Shown: positions 53,347-61,504 of the stretch, in pieces
Layout of the letters: every line of letters begins with the position of its first letter
How positions within the stretch are numbered: the stretch's first letter is position 1
Origin: BQJU01 sp965229635
GTDB lineage: Bacteria > Bacteroidota > Bacteroidia > Chitinophagales > Saprospiraceae
DNA length: 64,000 nt
Direction of reading: 5' to 3'
Assembly (NCBI GenBank): GCA_965229635.1
Contig: OZ245894.1
Span: 3,286,001 to 3,350,000 of the forward strand
Position numbers and translations under genes: made by a program
The notes under the pieces: generated by a model
Told to the model about the DNA's origin: nothing
Seen by the model: the letters and a program-made list of their open reading frames with translations, nothing else
Databases searched by the model: none

Positions 53347-54087
53347 TTACCGCCTCAGGCGAAACCGGATCTTGTCCCTTTTTGACGTAAAAATTTGATA
53401 CAAAGAAAACAAGTGCATGCTGAACGCAAATGGCACGATGAAGCCCGGAATGAGAATGAAGGGAAAAGTGGCTACAAAGGTATTGGCCGGTTCGTTGTGA
53501 AATACCCGCCACGGCGATGGCGTGCTGAGGATGGCAATGATCAAAATATTAAACAACAGGATCATCCCTGACACATTCCAGAGAATGGCCTCCGGTTTGC
53601 GAAAGCGCCGTTGACCAAAAAATACCAGCCCCGCCAGTGGCGCAGTCAGACCGGCAATGATATCAAAATTAAGCCACTCAAATGTCATTTGCGCAGGCAC
53701 ATAGCCGCCTTTATAGCCCATCCACAAAAACAATTCCATCAAAATGCGAAAGGCCTGAATGTGCACCAGCCAACTGGGCGGAATTGTACGTAGTAACAAC
53801 CTGAAAAATGGTGAGAAAAGTAGTCCGACGCTCAGGAGCATGGGCGGTGCTAATACAAAAATGACTCGTGGCGGCCAGCTGGAAAAATCCTCAAAGAAGC
53901 CCAGATAAGCCATGCAGCTGATAATGGCCAGCCAAAAGAAAATACCCGCCAGGATGTACTTAATTTGTCGTGGATTTAGCTTCAGTTGGTGAAAGGCAAA
54001 GCGCAGACCAAACTGCAGGCTTCGGACCAAACCAAATACCAACAGCAAAATAATCAACTGGCCAATGAGAAACAGGGCGTCATTCAT
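53347..54087 (-). CDS. Polytopic membrane protein of unknown function
   Basis: A 246-aa protein with about seven hydrophobic helices (LFLIGQLIILLLVFGLVRSL, YILAGIFFWLAIISCMAY, VIFVLAPPMLLSVGLLF, ILWNVSGMILLFNILIIAI and others) and a basic C-terminal tail (TSKRDKIRFRLRR). ATG 54087 is preferred; the longer TTG form adds a polar, non-membrane start. No recognised family or catalytic motif. It follows the next gene on the same strand with a 76-base gap. Confidence 0.8.
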   Translation of the reverse strand: MNDALFLIGQLIILLLVFGLVRSLQFGLRFAFHQLKLNPRQIKYILAGIFFWLAIISCMAYLGFFEDFSSWPPRVIFVLAPPMLLSVGLLFSPFFRLLLRTIPPSWLVHIQAFRILMELFLWMGYKGGYVPAQMTFEWLNFDIIAGLTAPLAGLVFFGQRRFRKPEAILWNVSGMILLFNILIIAILSTPSPWRVFHNEPANTFVATFPFILIPGFIVPFAFSMHLFSLYQIFTSKRDKIRFRLRR

Positions 54088-54163
54088 GCAAGGTGATGGA
54101 TTTGGCTGGAAGATAAGGCTTGAACGAGCCAATAACAAGGCGTTGAACGGAATTTTTAAGCTG

Positions 54164-54787
54164 TTACCAAAACTGCCACCAACGTTTGCGCTGATTCCTT
54201 TCTAGCGCCTTTTTTTGAAAGTAGATTTTATTCTTTTTGGCATACTGCTGCAAAATTTTTGCTCTTCTGGGGGCTTCCTGAATGAAGACCACCGGTTCTA
54301 CTTCTCTGGTTTGTTCGTTGAATCTTTCCCAAAAGTGTTCATAACCCTCTGCATTTTCAAATTCACTTCTTCCCCGCCAGATGTAACCCTGTTGGTGCAG
54401 CTCGTATTCTTTGTCAAATTCGGTAAAGGCCAGTCCACCCATATCGGCTTCCATGCCGATATCATAGAAATACCGATCACCATTGTACCCCAGCTTCCAT
54501 AGTTTTTGATTCAACAATTGTGCCAGTAGTGCCATATTAAAATGGTGCTCCAGCGGCATTTCCAAATCGATGGTCGTTGTCTGTTGTACATGTCTGATCG
54601 CCAAGCGGAATTTCTGTATTCGAGTGCCTACATTTTCCTTAATGGTTATCTTTTTGTAGCTAATGATCCCATTGGTAATGGCGCAGGCATTTTTGAATAG
54701 GGCTTCAAAGGCTTCCGGACCGCAGAGGTCTTCGGTTTCCGTAAGGAAAAATTCATGTTGGGAAAGGATTGTACTATAGTTCAGCAT
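54164..54787 (-). CDS. Hypothetical cytoplasmic protein
   Basis: A 207-aa protein with no signal peptide or membrane segment. Blocks are ETEDLCGPEAFEALFKNACA, IDLEMPLEHHFNMALLAQLL, YFYDIGMEADMGGLAFTEFD, GYEHFWERFNEQTREVEPVV and a basic tryptophan-rich end (RNQRKRWWQFW). Family not recognised. It lies 10 bases after the GH13 gene on the same strand and is probably cotranscribed. Confidence 0.75.
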   Translation of the reverse strand: MLNYSTILSQHEFFLTETEDLCGPEAFEALFKNACAITNGIISYKKITIKENVGTRIQKFRLAIRHVQQTTTIDLEMPLEHHFNMALLAQLLNQKLWKLGYNGDRYFYDIGMEADMGGLAFTEFDKEYELHQQGYIWRGRSEFENAEGYEHFWERFNEQTREVEPVVFIQEAPRRAKILQQYAKKNKIYFQKKALERNQRKRWWQFW

Positions 54788-54797
54788 TCCGGTTTTA

Positions 54798-56534
54798 CTA
54801 TTTTAGCTTCATAATGACACCCTGATAAGGCATTAGACTGGCAGCACTACCCGTTACTTCCAAATTATCATAATTATTGATCATCGTCTCCTCAATTGTC
54901 TCCATCTCGGAGAGATCAATGTTTGCTTTCTCTTTCGAGAAATTGAGTAGCACCAGCCACTTCTCACCATCCAGCTCCCGGGTGTAGGCATAAATCTGCG
55001 GGTGTTCCCTTTGCAAAATTTCGTACTGGCCGTACACCAAAACCGGGTTGTCCAGCCGCAGGCGAGTCATTTTTCGGAAGTGGTTCAGCACACTATTCGG
55101 ATCTTTCTCCTGAGCTGCAACGTTGATCTCTGTATAATTTTCATTAACCCGCTTCCAGGGCGTTCCCGTGGTGAATCCGGCATTTTGACTGTCGTCCCAT
55201 TGCATGGGCGTGCGGGCATTTTCGCGGGAGTAATAATTGAGGTGCTTCATAAACTCCTCCAGGTCTTTGCCTTGATTCACTGCGGTTTGATAGTCGCCGA
55301 GTGCCGCTACGTCCACGTATTCCTCAATCGTCGGCATATCGATATTGGTCATGCCCAATTCATCGCCGTAATAGGTATAGGGTGTCCCCCGCATACTCAG
55401 GATGAAGGTATTTAACATCTGGGTGGATACCCTGCGAAATTCGGGGCTGGGGTCACCAAACCGATCTACCAGGCGTGCATTGTCGTGATTGGACAGGAAG
55501 ATGGCAATCCAGCCTTTTTCGGCAAAGGCACTATCCCAGCGACTGAACACCTCTTTAAATTCCGATAGCTCGTAGCCATCCAAGGTTCTTGATAGATCCA
55601 CCGTCTCAAAATGGTAGGCCATCTGCAATTCCTTGCGGTCGGCATCCACCAGATCGTGGGCATCCTGGAAGGTACTGCCGGCACCTTCAGCTACCGCAAA
55701 GACATCGTATTTGGCAATCACTTCCTCATACATTTCTTGCAGGTAGTCGTGCAATTGCGGGCGCATACCGTACCACTTGATGAAGTCCTTTTCGTGTCCT
55801 TCCGGCCATTCAGGGAAGGTGGTGTCCTTGCTGGCAAACTGGAAGGCATCCATGCGGAAGCCATCAACTCCTTTTTCGGCCCAGAACTTCATGATGTCGT
55901 ACACTTCTTGCCGCACCTTGGGGTTTTCCCAGTTCAGGTCGGGTTGAGCGGCAGCAAAGTAATGCAGGTAGTAGGCATCGGTCAGCGAATCATATTCCCA
56001 GGCACCTTCCGGATCAAACAAGCTGTGGCGGAACGGCGGTTCCCCTTTCTCGGCGGGCCACCAGTGGTAATAATCGCGGTAGGGATTGTCGCGGGAGCTG
56101 CGTGACTGCTTGAACCATTCGTGCTGGTCGCTGCTGTGGTTGACCACTACATCCAGAATGAATTTGATGCCGCGCTCCTGCATAGCATTCATCATTTCCT
56201 GAAAATCTTCCATGGTACCGTAGCGCGGGTGTACCGCCCGGTAATCACTGACATCATAACCATTATCAACTAGAGGAGAATCAAAAAATGGATTCATCCA
56301 CACCATGGTGATGCCAAGGCTTTGCAGGTAATCCAGCTTCTCGATTACTCCCTTAAAATCACCAAATCCGTCACCATCCGTGTCTTTAAAACTTTGCGGA
56401 TAGATTTGGTAAAGAATGCCTTCTTTCCACCAATTTTGATTTTCGATAGGAGTTGGGTTTTTCGTTTCTTCTTGTTGTTGGGAACAACTTACAAAAAGTA
56501 AGACAAGAAGCAGAGGCAAAAGGTGCTTTTTCAT
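54798..56534 (-). CDS. GH13 alpha-glucosidase/alpha-amylase lipoprotein
   Basis: A 578-aa enzyme anchored as a lipoprotein (LLFVSC lipobox) from ATG 56534. All GH13 regions are present: DVVVNHSS (region I), GVDGFRMDAF (region II, nucleophile Asp), VFAVAEGAG (region III, acid Glu) and FLSNHDNARL (region IV, Asp). The opening WWKEGILYQIYPQSFKDTDG and GYDVSDYRAVHPRYG are typical of the oligo-1,6-glucosidase/alpha-glucosidase subgroup. It would hydrolyse alpha-glucosides outside the cytoplasm. Linkage preference not determinable. Confidence 0.93.
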   Translation of the reverse strand: MKKHLLPLLLVLLFVSCSQQQEETKNPTPIENQNWWKEGILYQIYPQSFKDTDGDGFGDFKGVIEKLDYLQSLGITMVWMNPFFDSPLVDNGYDVSDYRAVHPRYGTMEDFQEMMNAMQERGIKFILDVVVNHSSDQHEWFKQSRSSRDNPYRDYYHWWPAEKGEPPFRHSLFDPEGAWEYDSLTDAYYLHYFAAAQPDLNWENPKVRQEVYDIMKFWAEKGVDGFRMDAFQFASKDTTFPEWPEGHEKDFIKWYGMRPQLHDYLQEMYEEVIAKYDVFAVAEGAGSTFQDAHDLVDADRKELQMAYHFETVDLSRTLDGYELSEFKEVFSRWDSAFAEKGWIAIFLSNHDNARLVDRFGDPSPEFRRVSTQMLNTFILSMRGTPYTYYGDELGMTNIDMPTIEEYVDVAALGDYQTAVNQGKDLEEFMKHLNYYSRENARTPMQWDDSQNAGFTTGTPWKRVNENYTEINVAAQEKDPNSVLNHFRKMTRLRLDNPVLVYGQYEILQREHPQIYAYTRELDGEKWLVLLNFSKEKANIDLSEMETIEETMINNYDNLEVTGSAASLMPYQGVIMKLK

Positions 56535-56662
56535 GTTTATACTAATCATTGGTCTCGTTTGTTAGATAGCAACTGCTCTAAAGCCGCTCTTAGCGGCATT
56601 TTCAACCAAGATAGTATAAATTTCTACGTTCTTTAAAATTCTCCTTACGGAAAAAGACAAGA

Positions 56663-57622
56663 CTACTTATCCTCACCTTCCCAAACCATTGCCACCTTAC
56701 CACGGGTGCGCATCGCTTCAATATAGGCAATAGCTTCCGGAACTTGGGGGTAGGGATAGACTTTTTCGAGATGGGGTTTTACCTTGCCATTTTGCATCAA
56801 AGAGGCCAGGGTTTCCAGGTCCGGCACATTGGCTTCAGCGGTAAACTGTGCCAGGGGAAATTTGCTAAATGCTCGTTTTAGCATAAGCCGCATCATGTTG
56901 CCCAGAGTGGTAAAACCGACCATCACGCCGCGCTGCCCCATCCGTTGATAGTCTTCGTGGGCCAGATTACCGTGGGTATCGATTACCAGGTCGTATTTTC
57001 CCTGGTGTTGATGAATATCTTCCTGATCATAGGCGATCACCTGATCTGCGCCTAGTGCCTTGACAAAGTCCACATTTTTACTGGAACAAACCCCTGTAAC
57101 GTAGGCGCCATAAGCTTTCGCAATTTGTACAGTAAAATGCCCGACACCTCCCGAAGCACCATTGACCAATACCGTTTCTCCTGCCTTGAGCTTACCGTGG
57201 GTGATGACCGCTTGCAAAGCAGTCAGTCCGGCGATTGGCACCGCCGCCATTTCGGGAAACCCGATTCCTTCCGGCATCCTGGCGCAAACCCCGGTTGGTA
57301 CACAGGCGTATTCCGCAAAGGCTCCGCCCTCTAGCATTTCACCATAGACCCGGTCGCCAACTTTAAATTGCGTTACCTGACTTCCCACCGCTTCCACAAT
57401 TCCCGCAAAATCTGCCCCGAGAATCTTGTCTTTGGGTTTGAACAATCCCGTACTGAAACGCGCGAAAAACGGTTCACCGCGCAGGATGTGCCAATCGGCA
57501 GGATTGGCGGAATTGGCCATGATTTTGACCAATAGTTCATTCTTTTTTGGCGTGGGCTTTTCGACTTCTTCCAGTTGTAGGATTTCCGGGCCGCCGTAGG
57601 TGTGTTTTGTAAAGGCTTTCAT
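56663..57622 (-). CDS. Zinc-independent MDR-family NAD(P)H oxidoreductase (quinone-oxidoreductase-like)
   Basis: A 319-aa medium-chain dehydrogenase/reductase. N-terminal GroES-like domain (MKAFTKHTYGGPEILQLEEV; ILGADFAGIVEAVG; VGDRVYGEM). The cofactor domain has the GASGGVGHFTVQIAKAYGA loop with ALGADQVIAYD downstream. The zinc-ligand cysteine/histidine pattern of alcohol dehydrogenases is absent, pointing to the quinone-oxidoreductase/reticulon-4-interacting-protein-like branch using NADPH. Stands alone. Confidence 0.9.
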   Translation of the reverse strand: MKAFTKHTYGGPEILQLEEVEKPTPKKNELLVKIMANSANPADWHILRGEPFFARFSTGLFKPKDKILGADFAGIVEAVGSQVTQFKVGDRVYGEMLEGGAFAEYACVPTGVCARMPEGIGFPEMAAVPIAGLTALQAVITHGKLKAGETVLVNGASGGVGHFTVQIAKAYGAYVTGVCSSKNVDFVKALGADQVIAYDQEDIHQHQGKYDLVIDTHGNLAHEDYQRMGQRGVMVGFTTLGNMMRLMLKRAFSKFPLAQFTAEANVPDLETLASLMQNGKVKPHLEKVYPYPQVPEAIAYIEAMRTRGKVAMVWEGEDK

Positions 57623-57739
57623 ATATATTGATGGTTTACATCAAAGCTATTCGGAAACCTGTAAAGCCTAAAAATCATTCGACAAAGCCGGTACATTATT
57701 CGGCAGGCGGGTAGGGAAAAGTATTGCCATCTAATCTTG

Positions 57740-59458
57740 TCATTCAATCAACAATTTACAAGTACTTACCTCTCCATCGTGAAATAATATTCTACAGTAG
57801 TGCATGCCAGGCATTAAATCCTGAACCTGTAGGCTTAATTCAGCATGATTTAGATTCGAGTAAGTTTTAAGGGCCTGGCCAGCTGTATTAAATATTTGAA
57901 TTTCACGGAAAAGTTGTGAAGGATTGACGGATATAAGTTGAAAAGCCTCTTTTGTGGGGTTTGGAACAATTTTAACTGTGTTCAAAGGAGTGTGGTTTAA
58001 CTCCTCTATTGAAGTGGTACCCCCGTTTTCCCGGATATAAAATGCTTCTACTAAACTACTCTCTTCTTCAATAATTGACAGATCGGGACAGGGATAGACC
58101 TGATCGGGTTTCCATACAACTGCAAAAGCAAATTCTCTGATATCACCCGTTGTTAGGCTGATCGGGCCAAAGCTCATTAAAAAACGGCGGTCGGCGGGTA
58201 CCGTATTGGCATTACATTCCGTCCAGGGTATGCCGTCAATATCAGATCCGTCGAACACATAAGGGTATTGTGGCGCTCCTTGATCATACCCATTTCCACC
58301 TTGGGAAAATGGGGTGCCGTCGCGCCAATATCCGGTAAGGTAATTGTAGTGCTCTTCTGGAGTATTTGGATCGAAAGTTCCGCTGGGCGCACCAGGTGTG
58401 GAAGTATTGAGGTAATAGGTGAAGAAGGCAAAGGGCGCTTCCTGCCCCATCGTATCTGCAAAGGATTTAAGAATTTTTATGCCCAATATGGGTATATTAG
58501 ACCCGTAGCTGTAAACCCCTCCTGGGCACGGATTGTCATCCAAATCATCTCCATTATAGACAAAAGCCAGTTTTTCCGATGGATTGCAGCCAATATAATC
58601 ATCTGTATAACAACCTAAATCGGGGTCTACCCATAATCCTAGATAGACATCATTGAGGGTAGGAGTTCCTTTATAAATCAATTTAAATTCGTAAAAAGTA
58701 GTATTGTCGATATAGGCTGTATCACTTGAATAGGCAAAAGCATTGGCCTGTATTTCCATTTGTAGTATATTATTGCCTGCTCCGGAATCAAAATGCTGAT
58801 TTCCAGCGTCGTTGAACACCCACCAGGTAGATTCCTCTCCTTTAACCAAAGGATAGTCTCCTAGATAAGCTTCATAGATTCCATTGTTGTTTTGATCAAA
58901 AAATGGAGCCAGGTCCTGCTCGGGCAAATTAAATAGGTGGATAGCAAAAAAATCTTCATTACCCTTGGCCGGCCAGCCCAGGATGGACACAGGTACTGGA
59001 CCATCAATTGTGCCGTTATCCGCCAGGTCTGCTTTGTGTTGGTTGATATCTTCAGCGGTGGTAGCAAAGAATTGATCCCAATTTTCACAAGTCGTTTCAG
59101 AAATAGGGAAGGGCCCGGTCTTGATTGGTCCGGTATAATAATCAAAGCTGCCACTGCTACGCCCATAGGTTTGTGCCGCAAGTTTGAGGTTACCTCCCGC
59201 ATCCACTCCTCCCATCCAGAGGGAGCCCGCAAATAGGGAGGAGATTTGAGGTGTGCCGGGCGGTACTTTTGGTGCAATATACCTGCCATCTGCTCCATCC
59301 CACCAAAGATCGCCTCCAGTATGTAATCTTGCTCTGATGTTATTGATGCTTAAATCTCGCTGGGTGAGAGAGCCACTACAAGTTCCTTGTCCGGAGGCGC
59401 TTAATCCAATACCTGAAAAAATAAGAATAACTACGAGGTGATAGGTGTTCATAATCAT
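57740..59458 (-). CDS. T9SS-secreted protein, not of the array family
   Basis: A ~572-aa exported protein (start ATG 59458 or 59452; signal peptide ending SASGQ). The long mature region begins LTQRDLSINNIRARLHTGGD and LWWDGADGRYIAPKVPPGTP, with SLFAGSLWMGGVDAGGNLKLAAQTYG, a calcium-loop-like FFDQNNNGIYEAYLGDYP, and YWRDGTPFSQGGNGYDQG. This is a Bacteroidota secreted family of unknown function. The C-terminus is a type A T9SS sorting domain (IVPNPTKEAFQL ... LMPGMHYCRI ... CKLLIE). It lacks the array core (no LRRCF or DPNDK), and its upstream region lacks the CAAA/TTTG element. Confidence 0.85.
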   Translation of the reverse strand: MIMNTYHLVVILIFSGIGLSASGQGTCSGSLTQRDLSINNIRARLHTGGDLWWDGADGRYIAPKVPPGTPQISSLFAGSLWMGGVDAGGNLKLAAQTYGRSSGSFDYYTGPIKTGPFPISETTCENWDQFFATTAEDINQHKADLADNGTIDGPVPVSILGWPAKGNEDFFAIHLFNLPEQDLAPFFDQNNNGIYEAYLGDYPLVKGEESTWWVFNDAGNQHFDSGAGNNILQMEIQANAFAYSSDTAYIDNTTFYEFKLIYKGTPTLNDVYLGLWVDPDLGCYTDDYIGCNPSEKLAFVYNGDDLDDNPCPGGVYSYGSNIPILGIKILKSFADTMGQEAPFAFFTYYLNTSTPGAPSGTFDPNTPEEHYNYLTGYWRDGTPFSQGGNGYDQGAPQYPYVFDGSDIDGIPWTECNANTVPADRRFLMSFGPISLTTGDIREFAFAVVWKPDQVYPCPDLSIIEEESSLVEAFYIRENGGTTSIEELNHTPLNTVKIVPNPTKEAFQLISVNPSQLFREIQIFNTAGQALKTYSNLNHAELSLQVQDLMPGMHYCRILFHDGEVSTCKLLIE

Positions 59459-59644
59459 TTGGTTTTTATTTGTAATGCTTCCGACCACGACAATCAGCTA
59501 AATTCCAACATATAAGATAAGGAAAAAATGAAAAACTATCAACCCCCATCAGAAGTCGTATCACCAGGATTGTGAGACCCTTAGGTGCTGCCAGATAATA
59601 TAAAATGAATCCCCTGGATCGTTGCAGTTGGCAATTGCAACATG

Positions 59645-60100
59645 CTACCTATCAAGTATTGGCCACCCTGCTTTCCACTGTTCATAACTCATTTCAAATT
59701 TCACTTCCCCCTCCCCATGACTGCCAATTTCGGTCCATCCCGCCTTTCTGTAAAAACCTTCGGCTCTTGTATTCGGTGAAGTGCCCAGCCAGACCGGGAC
59801 CCTGGTTTGTGTAAAATACCAGTCGAGCATCAGGTCGTGCAGCTTCCTGCCGATGCCCCGCTTTTCAAATTCAGGGTTTAAAAACAACGCCCAAATATTG
59901 TTCTCCTTTAAATCAACAATTGAAAAGCCAACAACCTCTCTGTCCACTTCACAAACCCATCCCTTGCCCCGCTGGGTGATAAATTCAAGGTAGTGCTCGT
60001 CCGTCACCAGCGCCGGATTGGATAGGGTGTTCTCTCTCACCGAATTTCTAACAATTTGGATTTGTGGAATGTCCTTAATTTGGGCTTCGCGGAAGGTCAT
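59645..60100 (-). CDS. GNAT-family N-acetyltransferase
   Basis: A 151-aa acetyltransferase: VGFSIVDLKENNIWALFLNP is the central strand pair and FEKRGIGRKLHDLMLDWYF carries the acetyl-CoA loop RGIGRK. The end reads NTRAEGFYRKAGWTEIGSHG. It is closest in plan to YafP/PhnO-like GNATs; acceptor unknown. It lies 34 bases after the TPR gene on the same strand. Confidence 0.88.
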   Translation of the reverse strand: MTFREAQIKDIPQIQIVRNSVRENTLSNPALVTDEHYLEFITQRGKGWVCEVDREVVGFSIVDLKENNIWALFLNPEFEKRGIGRKLHDLMLDWYFTQTRVPVWLGTSPNTRAEGFYRKAGWTEIGSHGEGEVKFEMSYEQWKAGWPILDR

Positions 60101-60134
60101 TTTGTGAAAGTCATTGACGGTCGATTTGCCAAGA

Positions 60135-61214
60135 TTATGGATATCTCAGATAGGCATGCTCTTTATCAATTTTCATTAGATTTTCTTCGGCAGTGTACCA
60201 GATCACAAATTTGTCAAAATTTTCCTGATGAGCTGCTCGCCAGGCCTCAAATCTTTCCGGGTCACTCATTTGAAACAGGTAATGGTTGTATGCCTCAAAG
60301 ACTCCTGCTTCGATCATTTTTTTGTGGTAATCGAATAGGATTACAGGAAATTCCTCAGCATCACCTTGGAAGTATAACTGAATGAATAAGGCCCTCATTT
60401 CCGCCAAAGACTGCGGTGTAACTTCCGTTTGTTCTGTGGTGGCTAGGATCATATTTTTCCCAAATATGGCACAGTAGGGAAGCTCCAGTTCTTCACCTTT
60501 ATTAAAGGATTCAATATCCATTACCATTACTACTTGGCAGAAATTGACGCTAGTGCTATCTTTTGAAATCTCAATAGAGGATTCATACGTATCATAAAGG
60601 AGTTTGCTCAGATCCAGAGTCCGATCTGTAGTTCTTTCCAGGTTCATGAATATTTCGCCGTAGATCAATCCTGGTACTTTATTTGTGGAGGCCAGATAAA
60701 GTTTTGCCAGACGATAATAATTGGATGTAAACATGGGATCGACCTCAATGCCTTTTTCATAACTTTCTACGGCCTTATCATAGTTCTCTTCATGATTATG
60801 AACATTTCCGATTTCAAGATATAAATTTCCTGAATCAGGGAATTGACGGAGGCCTTTTTCGTAGGTTTTAATAGCCTTTTCCCGCTGCCCTGAGTAGCTA
60901 TAACTATTGCCTAACAGTTGAAAGACCTGGCTGTTGATGTTGGGTAGTTTGACGGTTCGTTTTAATTCTTTTATTGCTCCTTTATAATTCTCCATATAAG
61001 TGTACGCCAATGCAACTTCGTAAGGGTAAACATAGTTTTTAGGATCCAACTTCTTGCTTTCTTCCAAAAGCTGGATGCTTTCCTCATAATTACCTGCATC
61101 CATTAGCTGAATAGCTTCCTTTGCCTTTTCCAAAGCCAATACCTTTTTATTGTCCTGGCTGTTAAGACTAACTCCCAGGTAGAGTAGTAGCATTAGAAGA
61201 AGTCCTTTTTTCAT
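60135..61214 (-). CDS. Exported tetratricopeptide-repeat protein
   Basis: A 359-aa protein with signal peptide MKKGLLLMLLLYLGVSLNSQ. Residues ~25-190 are five TPR units (AIQLMDAGNYEESIQLLEES; PYEVALAYTYMENYKGAIKE; LLGNSYSYSGQREKAIKTYE; LYLEIGNVHNHEENYDKAVE). A C-terminal ~150-residue domain follows without recognised family (YCAIFGKNMILATTEQTEVT ... ERFEAWRAAHQENFDKF). Likely a periplasmic protein-protein interaction factor. Confidence 0.88.
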   Translation of the reverse strand: MKKGLLLMLLLYLGVSLNSQDNKKVLALEKAKEAIQLMDAGNYEESIQLLEESKKLDPKNYVYPYEVALAYTYMENYKGAIKELKRTVKLPNINSQVFQLLGNSYSYSGQREKAIKTYEKGLRQFPDSGNLYLEIGNVHNHEENYDKAVESYEKGIEVDPMFTSNYYRLAKLYLASTNKVPGLIYGEIFMNLERTTDRTLDLSKLLYDTYESSIEISKDSTSVNFCQVVMVMDIESFNKGEELELPYCAIFGKNMILATTEQTEVTPQSLAEMRALFIQLYFQGDAEEFPVILFDYHKKMIEAGVFEAYNHYLFQMSDPERFEAWRAAHQENFDKFVIWYTAEENLMKIDKEHAYLRYP

Positions 61215-61375
61215 AGCTGTTGTATTTTGTCATGTGTTGCTTCACTCTGCACCAGTTATTGGTGATCATAATCCTTCAATTCTTGAAATACCTTTTCTTC
61301 GTAGGTAGAGTCTGTGTTTTAATTATACTGATTGTATAAAGATAAAGAAATAACTGATTCCCCCCAAAAACAAAA

Positions 61376-61399
61376 ACCACCCCAGCCAGCCAGGGTGGT
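61376..61399 (-). terminator. Terminator for the secreted gene at 61505
   Basis: On the minus strand ACCACCC and GGGTGGT pair around a nine-base loop (GGCTGGCTG-type) and are followed by TTTTTGTTTTTG. It lies about 105 bases after the stop codon at 61505. The rest of the 290-bp spacer (61215-61504) shows no gene. Confidence 0.75.
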
Positions 61400-61504
61400 A
61401 GATGCTTAAGACTATGGTTGGAAAGTAAATATGCGTTGAGAGAGCGCGATTTGTTTTTTGCCTTAGCCTTTTTTCGATGGGGTAGATTGGTGGAACAAGT
61501 CTTT

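Noticed and set aside
57740..59458. Sixth member of the array-type secreted family
   Set aside because: It has a T9SS tail but none of the shared core motifs and no CAAA/TTTG element upstream, so it belongs to another secreted family.
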